Shown piece after piece: positions 28,637-43,726 of a stretch of DNA of 64,000 bases; within the stretch, counting starts at the first letter, position 1, and the number at the start of each line of letters is the position of its first letter. This stretch comes from Chondrilla cf. caribensis. Its lineage: Eukaryota > Porifera > Demospongiae > Chondrillida > Chondrillidae. Location: positions 2,748,855-2,812,854 of the forward strand of contig OZ026552.1 of the NCBI GenBank assembly GCA_964020155.1, given 5' to 3'. A program made the translations under genes and the position numbers. Below the pieces are notes generated by a model. It was not told the DNA's origin. It did not search any database and worked only from the letters and a program-made list of their open reading frames with translations.

Positions 28637-29391
28637 CGTGTGTGTGTGTGTTCGTGTGTGTGTGTGTACGTACATACCTGTATTTGTGTGCACAAGTACA
28701 TGTGGTTAGTGGATGTAGTGAGTTTGTATGTGTGTAAGTGTATACATAATAGTTATCATAATATTATAGCTATGTGTGGATTGCTGTGGTCTTGTGAACT
28801 ACGTACGTATGTACCTAATAATGTAAGTGTGTGTACAGAAGAATCCCAAGAATGTGACACTTTTGTGGTACAAAAATAATAGTGCACCAAATGATATACG
28901 TACATACGTGTGTAGATGGTTTGATTGCGTATGTATATTATATACCGTGATTATCATTATAGTCTACACTACTATGTGTGATTGTTGATGTGTTTTTTTC
29001 TGTTGTTTACAGGGGTATCTCTTACCACCAGCGGTACTTGTTCCAGGAGCGGGACAGACTGGGGATTCTGGTTGACTTGGACAAGCAGACGTTGGAGTAT
29101 TTCCGCAACGGGCAATCGCTTGGTGTCGCCTTCGAGGACGTCAAAGGACCCGTCATCCCAGCCGTCTCCTTCTGCCACCACAAGAGGGTCTCCCTCCACT
29201 TCCCCCCCATCCCCGAGTCCCACAGCATGGTCAACCGACCTCACATTGCCAGGCAGAGCTCAGAGTCAATTGCAAATCGTACTCCGATGAGAGTAAAGAC
29301 TCTTTCTCTCTCCGAGCAACCTGACGTGGTGTGTTTTCTGGCCTCTGAACACAACAGTGAGCAGCACACAACCTGTAGCAGAAGTACGTAG
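19051..29391 (+). CDS. TRIM E3 ubiquitin ligase, RING/B-box/coiled-coil/FN3/SPRY (MID/TRIM9 type)
   Basis: Seven exons: 19051-19234, 20274-21051, 22343-22578, 24584-24762, 25347-25485, 25918-26251, 29013-29391. All are GT-AG with matching phases (1, 2, 1, 0, 1, 2), about 742 aa, near the size of MID1/TRIM9. The RING finger is split by intron 1: [10 protein letters not shown], then [11 protein letters not shown] across the junction, then VSCPMCRK. Two B-boxes follow ([30 protein letters not shown] with CHVC and HRDHNH). Next come a coiled coil (about residues 230-330), a COS-like segment ([16 protein letters not shown]), an FN3 domain over two exons and a SPRY domain ([25 protein letters not shown]). 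This order is that of class I/II TRIM ligases, which act on microtubules or at synapses. The introns carry MITEs and TACGTA repeats. Orthology to one vertebrate member is not decided. Confidence 0.92.
21543..21723. mobile_element. Pogo-like MITE copy (diverged)
   Basis: Starts CTGTGAATTCTCGTTAATCC and ends with a degraded complement (GGAATCTACTG before TA). Member of the family best seen at 25580-25754. Lies in TRIM intron 2. Confidence 0.6.
22675..22862. mobile_element. MITE with 38-bp perfect TIRs
   Basis: 22675-22712 (beginning GTACGGTACTTTCAGTAAAA) is the exact inverted repeat of 22825-22862. The interior is made of short CCGTA/ACACGTCCGT units. No ORF. No clear target duplication, because the flanks are GTAC-rich. 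Confidence 0.85.
22875..22964. mobile_element. Solo arm of the foldback family
   Basis: About 85% similar to the left arm of 17425-17590, without its inverted partner. Its minus strand contains CTGATGAAGACC and GGTCGAAA, which recall a hammerhead ribozyme core. Confidence 0.7.
25580..25754. mobile_element. Pogo-like MITE (reference copy)
   Basis: Flanked by TA on both sides, as for Tc1/mariner/pogo elements. The TIRs are CAGGGAATTCGCGTTAATCC on the left and the complement of GATTAACGAGTATTCACTG on the right. No coding capacity. Other copies: 21543, 33419, 33565, 42833 and about 44750. Confidence 0.8.
25775..25921. repeat. Tandem duplication (two units of about 73 bp) covering a splice acceptor
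   Basis: Two near-identical units, 25775-25848 and 25849-25921, each ending in TTTCATTCATGCAG. The second copy's CAG is the acceptor of the TRIM SPRY exon (25918). Using the first copy's CAG would meet a stop (TGG TAA) almost at once. Confidence 0.85.
27272..27850. mobile_element. Long-TIR element (about 580 bp) in a TRIM intron
   Basis: The left end GTACGGATCATGGAAAAGGA is inverted at 27831-27850. Subterminal TTAACTTTTAA/GTTAACAGTTAAC motifs repeat at both ends. A 76-codon frame inside has no recognised domain. The flanking DNA is itself a direct repeat (27192-27270 and 27934-28018). Confidence 0.75.
27875..27928. repeat. (CA)n microsatellite
   Basis: CA tract directly right of the 27272-27850 element. 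A shorter one lies at 28019-28036. Confidence 0.95.
28554..28666. repeat. (TG)n microsatellite
   Basis: Pure TG to 28634, then TG with TTCG interruptions to about 28666. Lies in the last TRIM intron. Confidence 0.95.
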
Positions 29392-30115
29392 TTGGTCAGT
29401 GGACGTCCTGGTTGATTGTGGGACCATGTTCATGTATTGTGCTCAGGCATGCTCACACATACGTGTTGTTTTATGTATTTTATTCTTATATCTTATGCAA
29501 ATATGACATGATATGACATTCATTAATTGCATGTGTATATACTGCACGTACTTGTGTACATATTATTTTTTATTGTTTTTATCACCAGCACCTGTTGTTG
29601 ATGGCTGGCCATACATGTGCATGTTTTATATTGATTGCACATATTCAATTCCACATTGAAAAAATATATTTTATGCTTTTTGTGTATACATTATATACGT
29701 ATAATATCCATTTTAACTCAATAATAATAATTTTTATACTTTTAACAGTATTTGAAATATGTATAATATACTAATTACATATATTATATGAGACTATTAT
29801 TATTATAATTTTCATCATTATACGTTTCATTATAATAATATAATTATTCTTATAATTTCAGTTGAATATAAATAGCTATAATAGTGGCACAGAATAATAA
29901 TGATTCTGTTTAATATTAATTTTACTTATTTTCTTCATTTATTCACACATGATATGCAATAATACATTCAAATTAGTTAGTACGTACATGTGAACTATAG
30001 GTATAACAGACTAATACAAAATTAGAAATTCAGGGAAATCACACTTTTGTATTTGTTTGTCCGCACTCCACCACACGCATACGTTACAACAAAGACACGA
30101 CAATTGCTGCATGAC
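29392..30115. other. Convergent 3' spacer between TRIM and TRAPPC3
   Basis: AT-rich, no exon seen. TTTATT at 29938-29943 is AATAAA on the minus strand, about 170 bp past the TRAPPC3 stop, and is a plausible poly(A) signal. Confidence 0.6.
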
Positions 30116-34329
<4,214 letters not shown>

Positions 34330-34720
34330 GATTCTTTGAGTTCAGTTTAAAACAGTTTAGTCGTATTCCAGTGATGAGTGTGCCGAATTTACCGCGAGGC
34401 CATTTTCCACAGTTGTTCCAATTTGAGTTCGAATTGCAATTGTTCAATCTGAATCCCGATCGAATAACGTGTATTTGATATATTATATACACAGGATCAT
34501 TAGGATATTAAGCCATAAATGACCAACTACACGACAATCTTCAAAATCAAAGCCTCTAAGTGATCATAATACACACCAGTGGTACTAAATATAGCATTAT
34601 AAATATACACAAAACACACAAAACCACATTAGCTAGATACATAATTGTGTCATCACATGTACGTACGTAGATAAACACTGTTACAAGTACAGCCAATCAT
34701 ACTGAGTTATAGTTTTACAC
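34330..34720. other. Short spacer: TRAPPC3 promoter / PFK 3' flank
   Basis: 391 bp between the TRAPPC3 start codon and the PFK stop. No coding signal and no A-tract of the kind left by retroposition next to the PFK stop. Confidence 0.5.
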
Positions 34721-37183
34721 TCAATCGAATGAGATGCTTATTTTGCAGGGATCGGTGCTTTCTCCAACACTGAGGTGGCGCTCAACTTCTCCTGAAAAGT
34801 TCACCTTGTGTCTCCGAGCCAGAGCGCGCATGAGGGTCCTGAGGGGCATCCACCACTGGTACTCGGGGAGAGGGATGCGATGCTTGAAGTCGGTTCGCTT
34901 CAACAAAAGCTCCAGCGGTGAAAGAACGTAGTTCTGTCCCATGAACCCCAAAACAACAACGGATTCACAGGTGTTGGCACACAGCTTTTTCCCCACGGTG
35001 TTCTTCTCAACTTGTTCCAAGAGAAAGGGAACAGCTTTGGAACCCATCTTGGCCCCGAGGATCCTGTCGTATGGGGAAGGTGCTCCACCTTGCTGGAGGT
35101 GACCTAGAACACTGGATCTGCTCACAAACATACCCTTTCCTTCTCCATTGAAGAACTTAGCAATGAATTCGGTGGAATAGTCAGGATGAGCACACTCGTT
35201 CCTCAGGAGAACCCCCTTCTTCAACCCCTGCTTGAACTTCCTTGTCAGTTGGAACAGGTCTTCGTTGAGTTCCTTCAGACCGAACGGCTCCTCAAAGATG
35301 TACGCATTGTCAGCGGCACCAGCTAGAGCCCCCATGCTGGCCAGGTACCCACAGTACCCACCGTGGGTCTCAATGACGAAGACCCTCTTTCGGCTGGCCA
35401 AGGCTGACTGTCTCAACTTGTCACAACTGTCCACGATGATGTTGAGAGCAGTATCACTCCCGATGCTAACATCAGTCCCTGGTACGTTATTGCTGATGGT
35501 GGCCGGCGTGGTAACCATGGGGATCTGAAGGGCACCATAGGTAGAACGAGCGTTGTACAAAGCTATCAAGGTCTGGTAGGCCTCAAAGCCTCCGATGATG
35601 AAAAGGCCGTGAATCTGAAGCCGCTCAATCTGCCTGGCAATGGTAGCCATGTTGGAATTATTGGGTATGGTGCGATTGGTCCCCAACATGCACCCTCCAT
35701 CTCGGACCCATCCGTCAACATCCATCCACTTGAAATCGATCAAATACGTGGGATCACCTGACATGAGTCCTTCGAGGCCTTCGAATATCCCCACAACTTC
35801 ATGGCCTTCTTGCAGCATCATGCGGACAAATGCACTGATACAGCTGTTCACCCCACATGCTGGTGCTCCTATTTGCGTAATAGCAAACCGATACCGGTGG
35901 GGAGGGGTCTTGGCCTCCACAAGGTTGTTCAGCGTCAGAGCCATTTGGAGGTTTCGCTGGAAGCTTGCGCCTCGTAGGGTTTGTGCTCGCTTGAAATCTT
36001 TACTTCGCATCGAGCTGTTGACGTCTTGGGTCATTTTGACACAATCCATCATAGGGTTGTATATGACCTGGTTGCCTTGGATACCTGCAATGACAGGGTC
36101 CACCTCACCCTCAGCATTGGCGAGACGTAAAACAGCTGCTGCTCCCAAACGACACCCGATGAGACGATCGTAGAAGGAAGGAGAGCCTCCTCTTTGGATA
36201 TGACCAAGAACGGTTATTCTTGTGTCGTGCTTCAATTTCTCCTCCAGGACCTTCTTCACGTATCCAGATGTAACAGGTTGATGCTCGATATCGACGGCTC
36301 CTTCTGCAATCACAACTAAGCTCATCCGGCGACCGTTATCACGAGATTGCTTAATGGTCTTACACATGCGGTCCTCCCATCCTGGCTTCATTGGATTTTC
36401 TGGCAGAATGAACCAGTCAGCCTGGCCAGCTATGGAGCTCATGAGGGCGAGATATCCACAGTGACGTCCCATCACTTCGATTATGAACGATCGTTGATGG
36501 CTGTCTGCCGTGCTACACACACAATCGATGGCACTGATGATGCGATGGAGAGCGGTGTCCACTCCGATGGTCATGTCGGTACCGCACATGTCGTTGTCAA
36601 TGGACCCCACGATACCAACGACATTCAAATAGTGGTACTTCTCCTTCAGCGTAGGATCGATGCGGTTCGTACTCACCAGCTCGTCAAGGAGACCAATCCA
36701 CTCTTGCTTAAACAGGTTTGCCCCTGTAAGGCTTCCATCTCCACCAATCACCACTAGGTTGTGTATTCCAAGGGTGATGAGGTTCTCTGCCGCCTTCAGT
36801 CGACCCGCACGTTCCCTGAAAGCTTTACAACGGGCAGTACCTATAACAGTACCCCCTTTGTGGATGGTGTCGGTGACATCCCGCCAAAAGAGCTCCCGTA
36901 TCTGGTTACCCCCGTCTACCATGCCTTGATAGCCCTCGTGGATGGCAAACACGCGCATTCCTTTAGAAATGGCCATTCTTGTGACAGCTCGTACGCAGGA
37001 GTTCATTCCTGGAGCATCTCCACCGCTTGTAAGCACGCCGAGACATGGCTTCTCTTTCTCGTCCAACGACAACAAAGTCTCTTCTTCATCCATCCCCACC
37101 GCCTCCGGCTGGTCCGGACTTGGATTTGGCGAAGGCAGACCGACTAATCCGGAGACGAAACGAGAAAGTTGCCTCTGGTACAT
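34721..37183 (-). CDS. PFK: ATP-dependent 6-phosphofructokinase, intronless
   Basis: Commits fructose-6-phosphate to glycolysis by ATP-dependent phosphorylation. It is a single open frame of 820 codons, the normal length of the fused two-half animal enzyme. In the catalytic N half: GVLTSGGDAPGMN (nucleotide loop), GGDGSLTGAN, SIDNDMCGTDMTIG (catalytic Asp) and the PFK signature GHIQRGGSPSFYDR. In the regulatory C half the paired motifs are degenerate, as usual: IGAPACGVNS, NNVPGTDVSIGSDTALN and GHLQQGGAPSPYDR. No stop or frameshift is present. Animal PFK genes usually have many introns, and every other well-defined gene here is split. A full-length intronless copy therefore suggests an old retroposed copy that stayed functional, or intron loss. 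Start chosen at the first Met; a second Met lies about 30 codons in, after a poorly conserved leader. Confidence 0.97.
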   Translation of the reverse strand: MYQRQLSRFVSGLVGLPSPNPSPDQPEAVGMDEEETLLSLDEKEKPCLGVLTSGGDAPGMNSCVRAVTRMAISKGMRVFAIHEGYQGMVDGGNQIRELFWRDVTDTIHKGGTVIGTARCKAFRERAGRLKAAENLITLGIHNLVVIGGDGSLTGANLFKQEWIGLLDELVSTNRIDPTLKEKYHYLNVVGIVGSIDNDMCGTDMTIGVDTALHRIISAIDCVCSTADSHQRSFIIEVMGRHCGYLALMSSIAGQADWFILPENPMKPGWEDRMCKTIKQSRDNGRRMSLVVIAEGAVDIEHQPVTSGYVKKVLEEKLKHDTRITVLGHIQRGGSPSFYDRLIGCRLGAAAVLRLANAEGEVDPVIAGIQGNQVIYNPMMDCVKMTQDVNSSMRSKDFKRAQTLRGASFQRNLQMALTLNNLVEAKTPPHRYRFAITQIGAPACGVNSCISAFVRMMLQEGHEVVGIFEGLEGLMSGDPTYLIDFKWMDVDGWVRDGGCMLGTNRTIPNNSNMATIARQIERLQIHGLFIIGGFEAYQTLIALYNARSTYGALQIPMVTTPATISNNVPGTDVSIGSDTALNIIVDSCDKLRQSALASRKRVFVIETHGGYCGYLASMGALAGAADNAYIFEEPFGLKELNEDLFQLTRKFKQGLKKGVLLRNECAHPDYSTEFIAKFFNGEGKGMFVSRSSVLGHLQQGGAPSPYDRILGAKMGSKAVPFLLEQVEKNTVGKKLCANTCESVVVLGFMGQNYVLSPLELLLKRTDFKHRIPLPEYQWWMPLRTLMRALARRHKVNFSGEVERHLSVGESTDPCKISISFD

Positions 37184-37977
37184 GGTGAAAAGCCACTAAA
37201 TCTCACTAGATTTAAGTCTATTTGTTTTCCAATTAGTGATAATAGAAGGGACAGTCTGTCTACCGTTCACTGTTGCGGTTTACCTATATTTAATATTGAA
37301 ATAATTGCTTGCAAATAATATAAATGTATCGCGCCATGCCATATTAACTACCGTAATCGTACACCTAACTTCGGTTTTAATGTAAAGTGTAGTATATACA
37401 AATTAAAAGTTTAAGTATGATTACAGATATATTATCATACATTTAGATATTATTTGATTTGCCTATTGTATAGCGTATAATAAGGAATTTCATTTGATGT
37501 CCATGATATAATATGTGTAATGCATCAATAACATAGGTGTGTCATTTATAATATCCACTGGTACTGCATGATCCAAATCTCCTGGTCAGCTATGAACTAC
37601 CATTCAGTACACATAACAATTATAAGGATATATAAATTCGATCATCCTTATTACAATAAATGACAAATTCATGGCCTCAATGCAAGACTGAATGCATATG
37701 TCAATAGTATTGATTACCCTCATTGCTTGTGCCTTGGACAATACTAACACCTCCAATCAGTCCTGTATTTCAGCCATTGACCACCTGCAGCTGTCTGGCC
37801 ATGCATGAGTTATAACATGTTTTAGTTTGTTTAGAGTGACCGTGTTTTCCCATAAAATATCACTCTTCAATGCACAACCATTATACAGTGTACATCCAGT
37901 ATCATTCACCTTGCAGTGATGAACAACATGAATGATTACAATACAATCAATCAACAAAAGTAAACAAGACCATGTGA
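37184..37977. other. Spacer: PFK promoter / LAS1L 3' flank
   Basis: About 0.8 kb, AT-rich, no exon or repeat recognised. Confidence 0.5.
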
Positions 37978-40900
37978 CTAGAGAAGTCTTAGGGCTTCTT
38001 TCACAGTATGGACTTCTGATGGAGGTAACTCCTCTTCCTGAGCGTCTGGCTCAATTGGGAGGAGACACCTTTCAATGATCGACATGTTCGAAGCAACCCT
38101 ACGGAAATTACATAAGCAACATCATCTCAATATTATGTATGTTTGCATATGGACAAGCAGTCCAACGTGCTTGACATGCTATACCATAATAAACTGATGT
38201 CTATTTTTTGGTGAAACATTGCAATTATTTTGCCAATAAGTGACGTGCTGTAATTGTCCGAAAATAAACATCAATCTATTGCCTAGTGAGTACCTTGAAG
38301 GGCACACCAAGTCTGTACTTCTTATCAGAGGTATGCATTACAATTACTGGTTGATACAGTGAACATGATTATGAGGAAGGGTCCGAGTGAAGTGTACTCG
38401 CTAAACAGGGTGTGTACTGACTAATTAAGCAAGTAGCACTGTATATTTGTGAACAGTTATACATGGTGTAGGGTCTTGCTAGTAGGAATTTGCTTAAGAG
38501 GAAATTCCTACATATCCTTTAGTATGGGTGGATTGGAAACCCAAGGAAATCCTCCGACTCACTCATATTTCCTCCAAAGTTGGACTCCACTGTATAACGT
38601 ACGTATGCTGATGTACATGTCACACTATCACAAAATATCATAAACTTACAAATGAGCTGATTTGGAACCTAGATCGGTTTCCATATCTGCATCCATTGTT
38701 ACCCCATCTAGAAGAATGATGCAGAAAAGTAGATTGGAGATACACACACACACACACACCCACCCACCCACCCACACACACACACACACACACTCACACA
38801 CACTCACACACAGGCATGCACCACACACACCACACACGCACACACACACACACCTAGTTTGTGATTCTGCCTGCTGGCTTGCATTGGTGGTTGCTTGTCA
38901 AGACCCCTGGGAAGGTCCAACAAATTGATTTGTTCATCTCCAGATGTTCCCACACTAACACCAATGGGGTAATTTCCAATTGTTTCTAATAAAACGTGAA
39001 CATCCCAGAAAGATTAATAACATAGTATACATAATTATTATAATAACATGTGTACATACACTCCAGCTAGTTAAGATTGTATACACACACGTATACACAG
39101 TCAATAATTTAAGAACACAATGTCATATCCAGGTTGTAGAACAGACATGCACATATATGAATGTTCAAAGTAAGTATACCATGACCTTGTACGTACATAG
39201 TCTATGCATACATACCTATTTATACCCACGAATATACAGTACACACAGGTACGTACAAGGTAATACAGATATACATACATGTGGACACAGTCCAGAGCAG
39301 TACCAATACTGTTATATATGTATGTACTATGTATATGATTTTATGCGGGTGGAATGTACAGGTACTTTGCTGGAATTTAATAAGGATAAAATCAGTTGTG
39401 GTAAATGTTGATTGACATTGGCTGTCAATGAAATGCAATCCATAAAGACATAAGATTACAATGTGACATTGAGTGATGAGAGGCGCTGTTTGGTGCAAGC
39501 AGATAGATAACCATGGTCCTGGGCAGTGGAAGGCAGGAGACCACAGGTACAACTAACATTAGCTGTGCGAGAATGAGTTCATAAGGTCAAATGCCAGTCT
39601 AACCGGTGAGATAGGACGGTAGGATCAGAGTGTACATTGTACAATGATCTCGAGTTATTTAAGATTTCAACTTACTGTTTGCAGGTTTGAATTTCTTTCT
39701 TTGATCTTTGTCGTCCTCTGCTTGTCGCTGCCTCTTTCTTGCTCTTTCAACCAAGGACATGCAGTCCACTACATAGTCTTCAGTCCCCTTCAACTTCACT
39801 CCATGCAACTCCGGAGGAAGCCGCAGTGCAATTCTCTCAGAAACAGTCAGTAATTCTGAGGCAGTCAAAACCTGATCAAGAACAGTTTTATTGGTGAGAG
39901 GATTGTTGCTGAGGTTCTCTGTGATAACTTTCATAATTCCAGCAGACAGGGGCCCGGGATTGTCCCTACATGAGCTGAGAAGTTCCAGCCAGTCTATGCT
40001 AGTGTTGGCTTTCTCCAACTCAAAGTCTCTCGCGATGAACTGGACCCACCCCCCGTAGCGAACCATGCTTGCCGTGGAGCTCACGTCCTTGTGAACACAC
40101 TCAATAAGAGCACACAAAAGTGTCGTGAGAAAGTCTTTAACTGAAGAGCTAGCACAACGAAGAACTTCGCTCCAAAAAGCAGTCACCTTACTAGAATGAA
40201 GAGGTAAAAAGTAGATGTTTCCCTTTTCACCTGCATACAAAGAAGCACACATAAATACGTTAATACATATGAAACAGTTTTGGTTTGCAGATCATTCCAT
40301 GTGTATATGCATACATCACAACATAAATTTGAAGACTTTACCGGTTTCTGTTGGTTGCTTCATTACACCCGAGCAATGTTCACAGTAGCTGGAGTTTTCT
40401 GGCACAGCAAGGAACTTGGAATCACACAGTAGAGTGACCAGCTCCCTGATAGAACAGACATGGTACACAGGGTGATGCAGTCTGCAATCCCTCAGGACGA
40501 GCAGTCACAGGTACGGAATGCATATGAGCATATCACATGTTTGGTGTTGGGAATTGTCTGTAATTTGATATCAAATGCCCCAATTACATAATTAATCAAT
40601 CACTGAAAGTAATCAAGTCCGTGAACTGAAGCTACTCCCACTTCACCCAGCCAAGCAGTCATCCAATAGATTCTATTTGGAGTCTGTCATTCCATGTTTC
40701 AGGTGATCCTAAGGTTCAGAATCGAACCACTGACTCTATATTGAGTTGTGTGTAATGAGGTTGTTGTGGTTGTCTGCTACACCTGCTTAATCACTTCCTG
40801 TGGTACACTATGATGACGATTGGATTCGACAATTAAAGATTCATTAATCAATTCACTGTCCAAGTTCTAGCACAATATGTATGTACGTAGTGTTGGGCGG

Positions 40901-41870
40901 TATTGACAAATATAGTACCACGGTATTTCTGAAAAAAATATTGCGGTATAACTACATACCGACTATTCCAATACTACTATTCTATACTATATACGTATTA
41001 TGTAAATAATATACAATACTATACTAATAACTGAGGGGTGGTTTGTTCGAAAGTGTGCCAACAAGTTTGAGGTGTTCTTGTGGTTTGCTTGCACTTGTTT
41101 TCGACAATTTTGGCATACAGTACTGCCATCACCGACAGCTTTTCCCAGCTCAAGACCGAAATAGTCCCATACAATGCTTTTCGTACCGCTCTTGCTAACT
41201 AGTTTTGCCAAACTATCCAATAACCGTAGAAACTCTTCAAATCACTTCGGTATGAAACGTGGGTTTACGACAGCGACGCGCTTTCTGTCCATTCTTTGTT
41301 TAAAATATAAATAATACGATTTCTGTCGATTCTTTGTTCAGCTTTTATCATACACGATCGCAGAAGCAATCTACGTACACGCGTAGATAATCTACGCTAC
41401 GTATACCGGCCATCTTGCACAGCTGCACGAATAGTTATGCGGATACCGTATACTATACAATTTTGTCACGGTATAATCGGTATCCGGTTTCCAGTATGAA
41501 TAAACGTACAATATATACCGGAACGGTATGAACTCAATACCGCGATTCAACTATATACCGGTATACCGCCCAACACTATATGTACGTATGTATGTACTGT
41601 GCATACATGGGGTACCTCTGATCCAGATTTTTGATTGAATTGGCAACTTTTCTTATCAAGTGAGCAACCCTGTTCCTGCCTGTATTGAGATACTGATAAG
41701 AGGTCTCTGTGATGACCTATACACTTGCACCAACCAAGTGAGGTTCTCAAGACAAACAGCACAACATACTTTAGTGATTCCACTCCAATAATCCTCCATG
41801 GTTGAGAGGACCTGCTTACTCAGTTGACTGGCTGCAAATTGAAGAGAGTGTGTTGAGTGAACGGAAAACA

Positions 41871-41936
<66 letters not shown>

Positions 41937-41939
41937 GTG

Positions 41940-41986
<47 letters not shown>

Positions 41987-41989
41987 GTG

Positions 41990-42044
<55 letters not shown>

Positions 42045-43726
42045 CACAGTGTGTGTGCACGCATGTAGACAGGTGTGTGTTTGTGTGCGTGCACGTGTGC
42101 TTGAGTGTGTGTGCATGCGAGTGCATATATGTGTGCATGTGCACGTGAATTAGCACCACAGAATACAAACCTGGATCAGGACTTCCCTGTGATTCTTCTT
42201 TAATCTTCTTTGCAGTACATTCCCAGTACTCGGTCAGGGTCCACTGGAAGGCAACATCCAAGCAAGCACGTAACGTGGACAGAGCTGGCAATAAGCCATG
42301 AGCGGCTGCATGCCGAGCATCAACCATCCATGACGGGAGGCCCAACTGAGAAAGGGACAATAACACTAGACCCATTACCATTGGGTTGGACATCTCTAGG
42401 CATAATGATTTAATCAATCCAATTGACCAGTGAATAATCATTGTGCCTTAGCCTATTAGTCTTAATCAGAGTGTATTTTAGCTATTTGTGCCTGATGAAG
42501 CCTGAGAAGGGTGAAACATTGCACTGCGTAATAAATGTTTTTCATTATGGTGTGCGAAAAATAGTCCTAATAAACCTCAACCTATTTCCCAAGCATGCCT
42601 AACAACTTTCACGATAAGACAATCCAGTGTGTTGACTCCAGACATACGTAATGCGTCATTAGCAAACTGAATGCAATTCACTAGCAAAATATTCTATCTC
42701 CAAAAGTTTGGACAGTCATTTTTGCATCAATTGTATCGTTGTTACCTTTCCAGTGACTGCCATGATGGATCCTTTGTGTCCCTTGGCTAGTCCATACTCA
42801 TTGGCACCGTTCACAAACCTGCAGTAAATGTACAATGAATTCCCTTCAATCCACCACTACTTTATCTGCTGAACCTTGTTATCTGCCACAATTTCCCAAA
42901 ACTAATATAATAAGCAAACAGTAATTAATATCCAGTTGATCTATCAAACTCACTGTTCTGCCATGTTTTATGTTTTGAAAGAAATTGTGGCAGATTAACA
43001 AGAATTCACTATGCCAGGTACAGTTTGTACTGGACTGTATGAATACCAGTTGGACAGATGTACATGACCATGGTTGTATGTATATACCAATCACAACTAT
43101 ACACCAGGGCGATTCACCATCAACGATTGTGTAATTTGAACAACAGAGTTGAAAGAAATTATGCTAATTTCATTATTAACATGGTCTAAATCACTTAGAA
43201 ACAAGTGTACTTGGTTTGGTGGCTTCATACTTGGAAAATGACACCAGAAGAGTAGACTCCAGACGGGAGCAAATTGGTTACATGTCCCACAAAATGCTAT
43301 ATAGACTAGTTATGCTATAACATTTAATTATAACGAGGAGTTGCCCCATCAGCAATCAAACAACTGGTCTTCCAGTGGTCCTCAAATTACATTGGTAAGT
43401 CCATTGGGTGATAGATAGGAGATTGAAGCACGGGAGCTATGGATCTTATGCTCGACCAACCTGTTCACTGCCATTGCATACGACAAACACATGATGTGTT
43501 CGTTGCTAGTAGAACTCGATGACCCAGACGCTCTCAAAAGAGTGCACTCTAAAATGTCCGCCGTCGATTCGATGGGGAAGGGCAATGGAGTAGGGGATCG
43601 CGCAGTCCACGCTTTTATTTGAGCGCTAGCTCGTTTGACACTCGCCTTCTCACCAGAAGCAATATCACGGTACACTTGGAGCCATTCGGCCTTACTTGAC
43701 CAAGGATACACACATTTGACAGCCAT
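37978..43726 (-). CDS. LAS1L: LAS1-like ribosome biogenesis protein
   Basis: LAS1 is the HEPN endoribonuclease that cuts ITS2 of pre-rRNA. Exons in coding order: 43461-43726, 42746-42818, 42171-42345, 41770-41831, 40342-40490, 39676-40230, 38854-38985, 38650-38707, 37978-38098. The N-terminal domain fits the family: WSSKAEWLQVYRDI, TADILECTLLRA, then AMAVNRFVNGANEYGLA across intron 1. The HEPN catalytic motif R-x4-H is present as DARHAAAHGLLP (R, H). The C-terminal GNYPIGVSVGTSGDEQ resembles the conserved FPLG region of LAS1L. Junction phases agree except between 41770 and 40490. There the simple donor gives phase 0 but the next exon needs phase 2, so a different donor or an unseen small exon is likely, and the right edge of that exon (40490 or 40445) is uncertain. 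A hAT-like element lies in that intron. Confidence 0.85.
38742..38853. repeat. Compound (CA)n microsatellite abutting a LAS1L donor
   Basis: CA units with CCCA and CACT variants. On the sense strand the tract reads GTGTGTGTG directly from the 5' splice site of exon 38854-38985. Confidence 0.92.
40888..41578. mobile_element. hAT-like DNA transposon remnant with 8-bp target duplication
   Basis: 691 bp. The 16-bp TIR TAGTGTTGGGCGGTAT is at the left and its complement at the right end. It is flanked by identical TATGTACG (40880-40887 and 41579-41586), the 8-bp target duplication typical of hAT elements. Subterminal ACCGGTAT-type repeats are present. It carries only a 77-codon BED-finger frame, so it is non-autonomous. 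Inserted in a LAS1L intron. Confidence 0.9.
40987..41220 (-). CDS. Lone BED-type zinc finger frame of the hAT-like element
   Basis: 77 codons. SIVWDYFGLELGKA is followed by CQNC and HFRTNHP, which is the BED finger pattern (aromatic start, C-x2-C, H-x4-H) found at the N terminus of hAT transposases. The catalytic and dimerisation parts are absent. Probably a deletion remnant. A short DNA-binding product is possible in principle, but there is no evidence of expression. Confidence 0.6.
   Translation of the reverse strand: MDSLAKLVSKSGTKSIVWDYFGLELGKAVGDGSTVCQNCRKQVQANHKNTSNLLAHFRTNHPSVISIVLYIIYIIRI
41874..42045. repeat. (TG)n microsatellite with CG variants
   Basis: About 170 bp of TG with regular GCG interruptions, in the LAS1L intron between 42171 and 41831. 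Confidence 0.95.
42833..43012. mobile_element. Pogo-like MITE copy
   Basis: Starts CAATGAATTCCCTTCAATCC after TA. Ends with the complement of GATTAACAAGAATTCACT. Same family as 25580-25754. Lies in LAS1L intron 1. Confidence 0.7.

Noticed and set aside
35232..37199. Plus-strand frames opposite PFK
   Set aside because: Antisense shadows of a well-conserved 820-codon enzyme.
37757..37957. Minus frame of 66 codons between PFK and LAS1L
   Set aside because: No domain, poor context and no sign of codon constraint.
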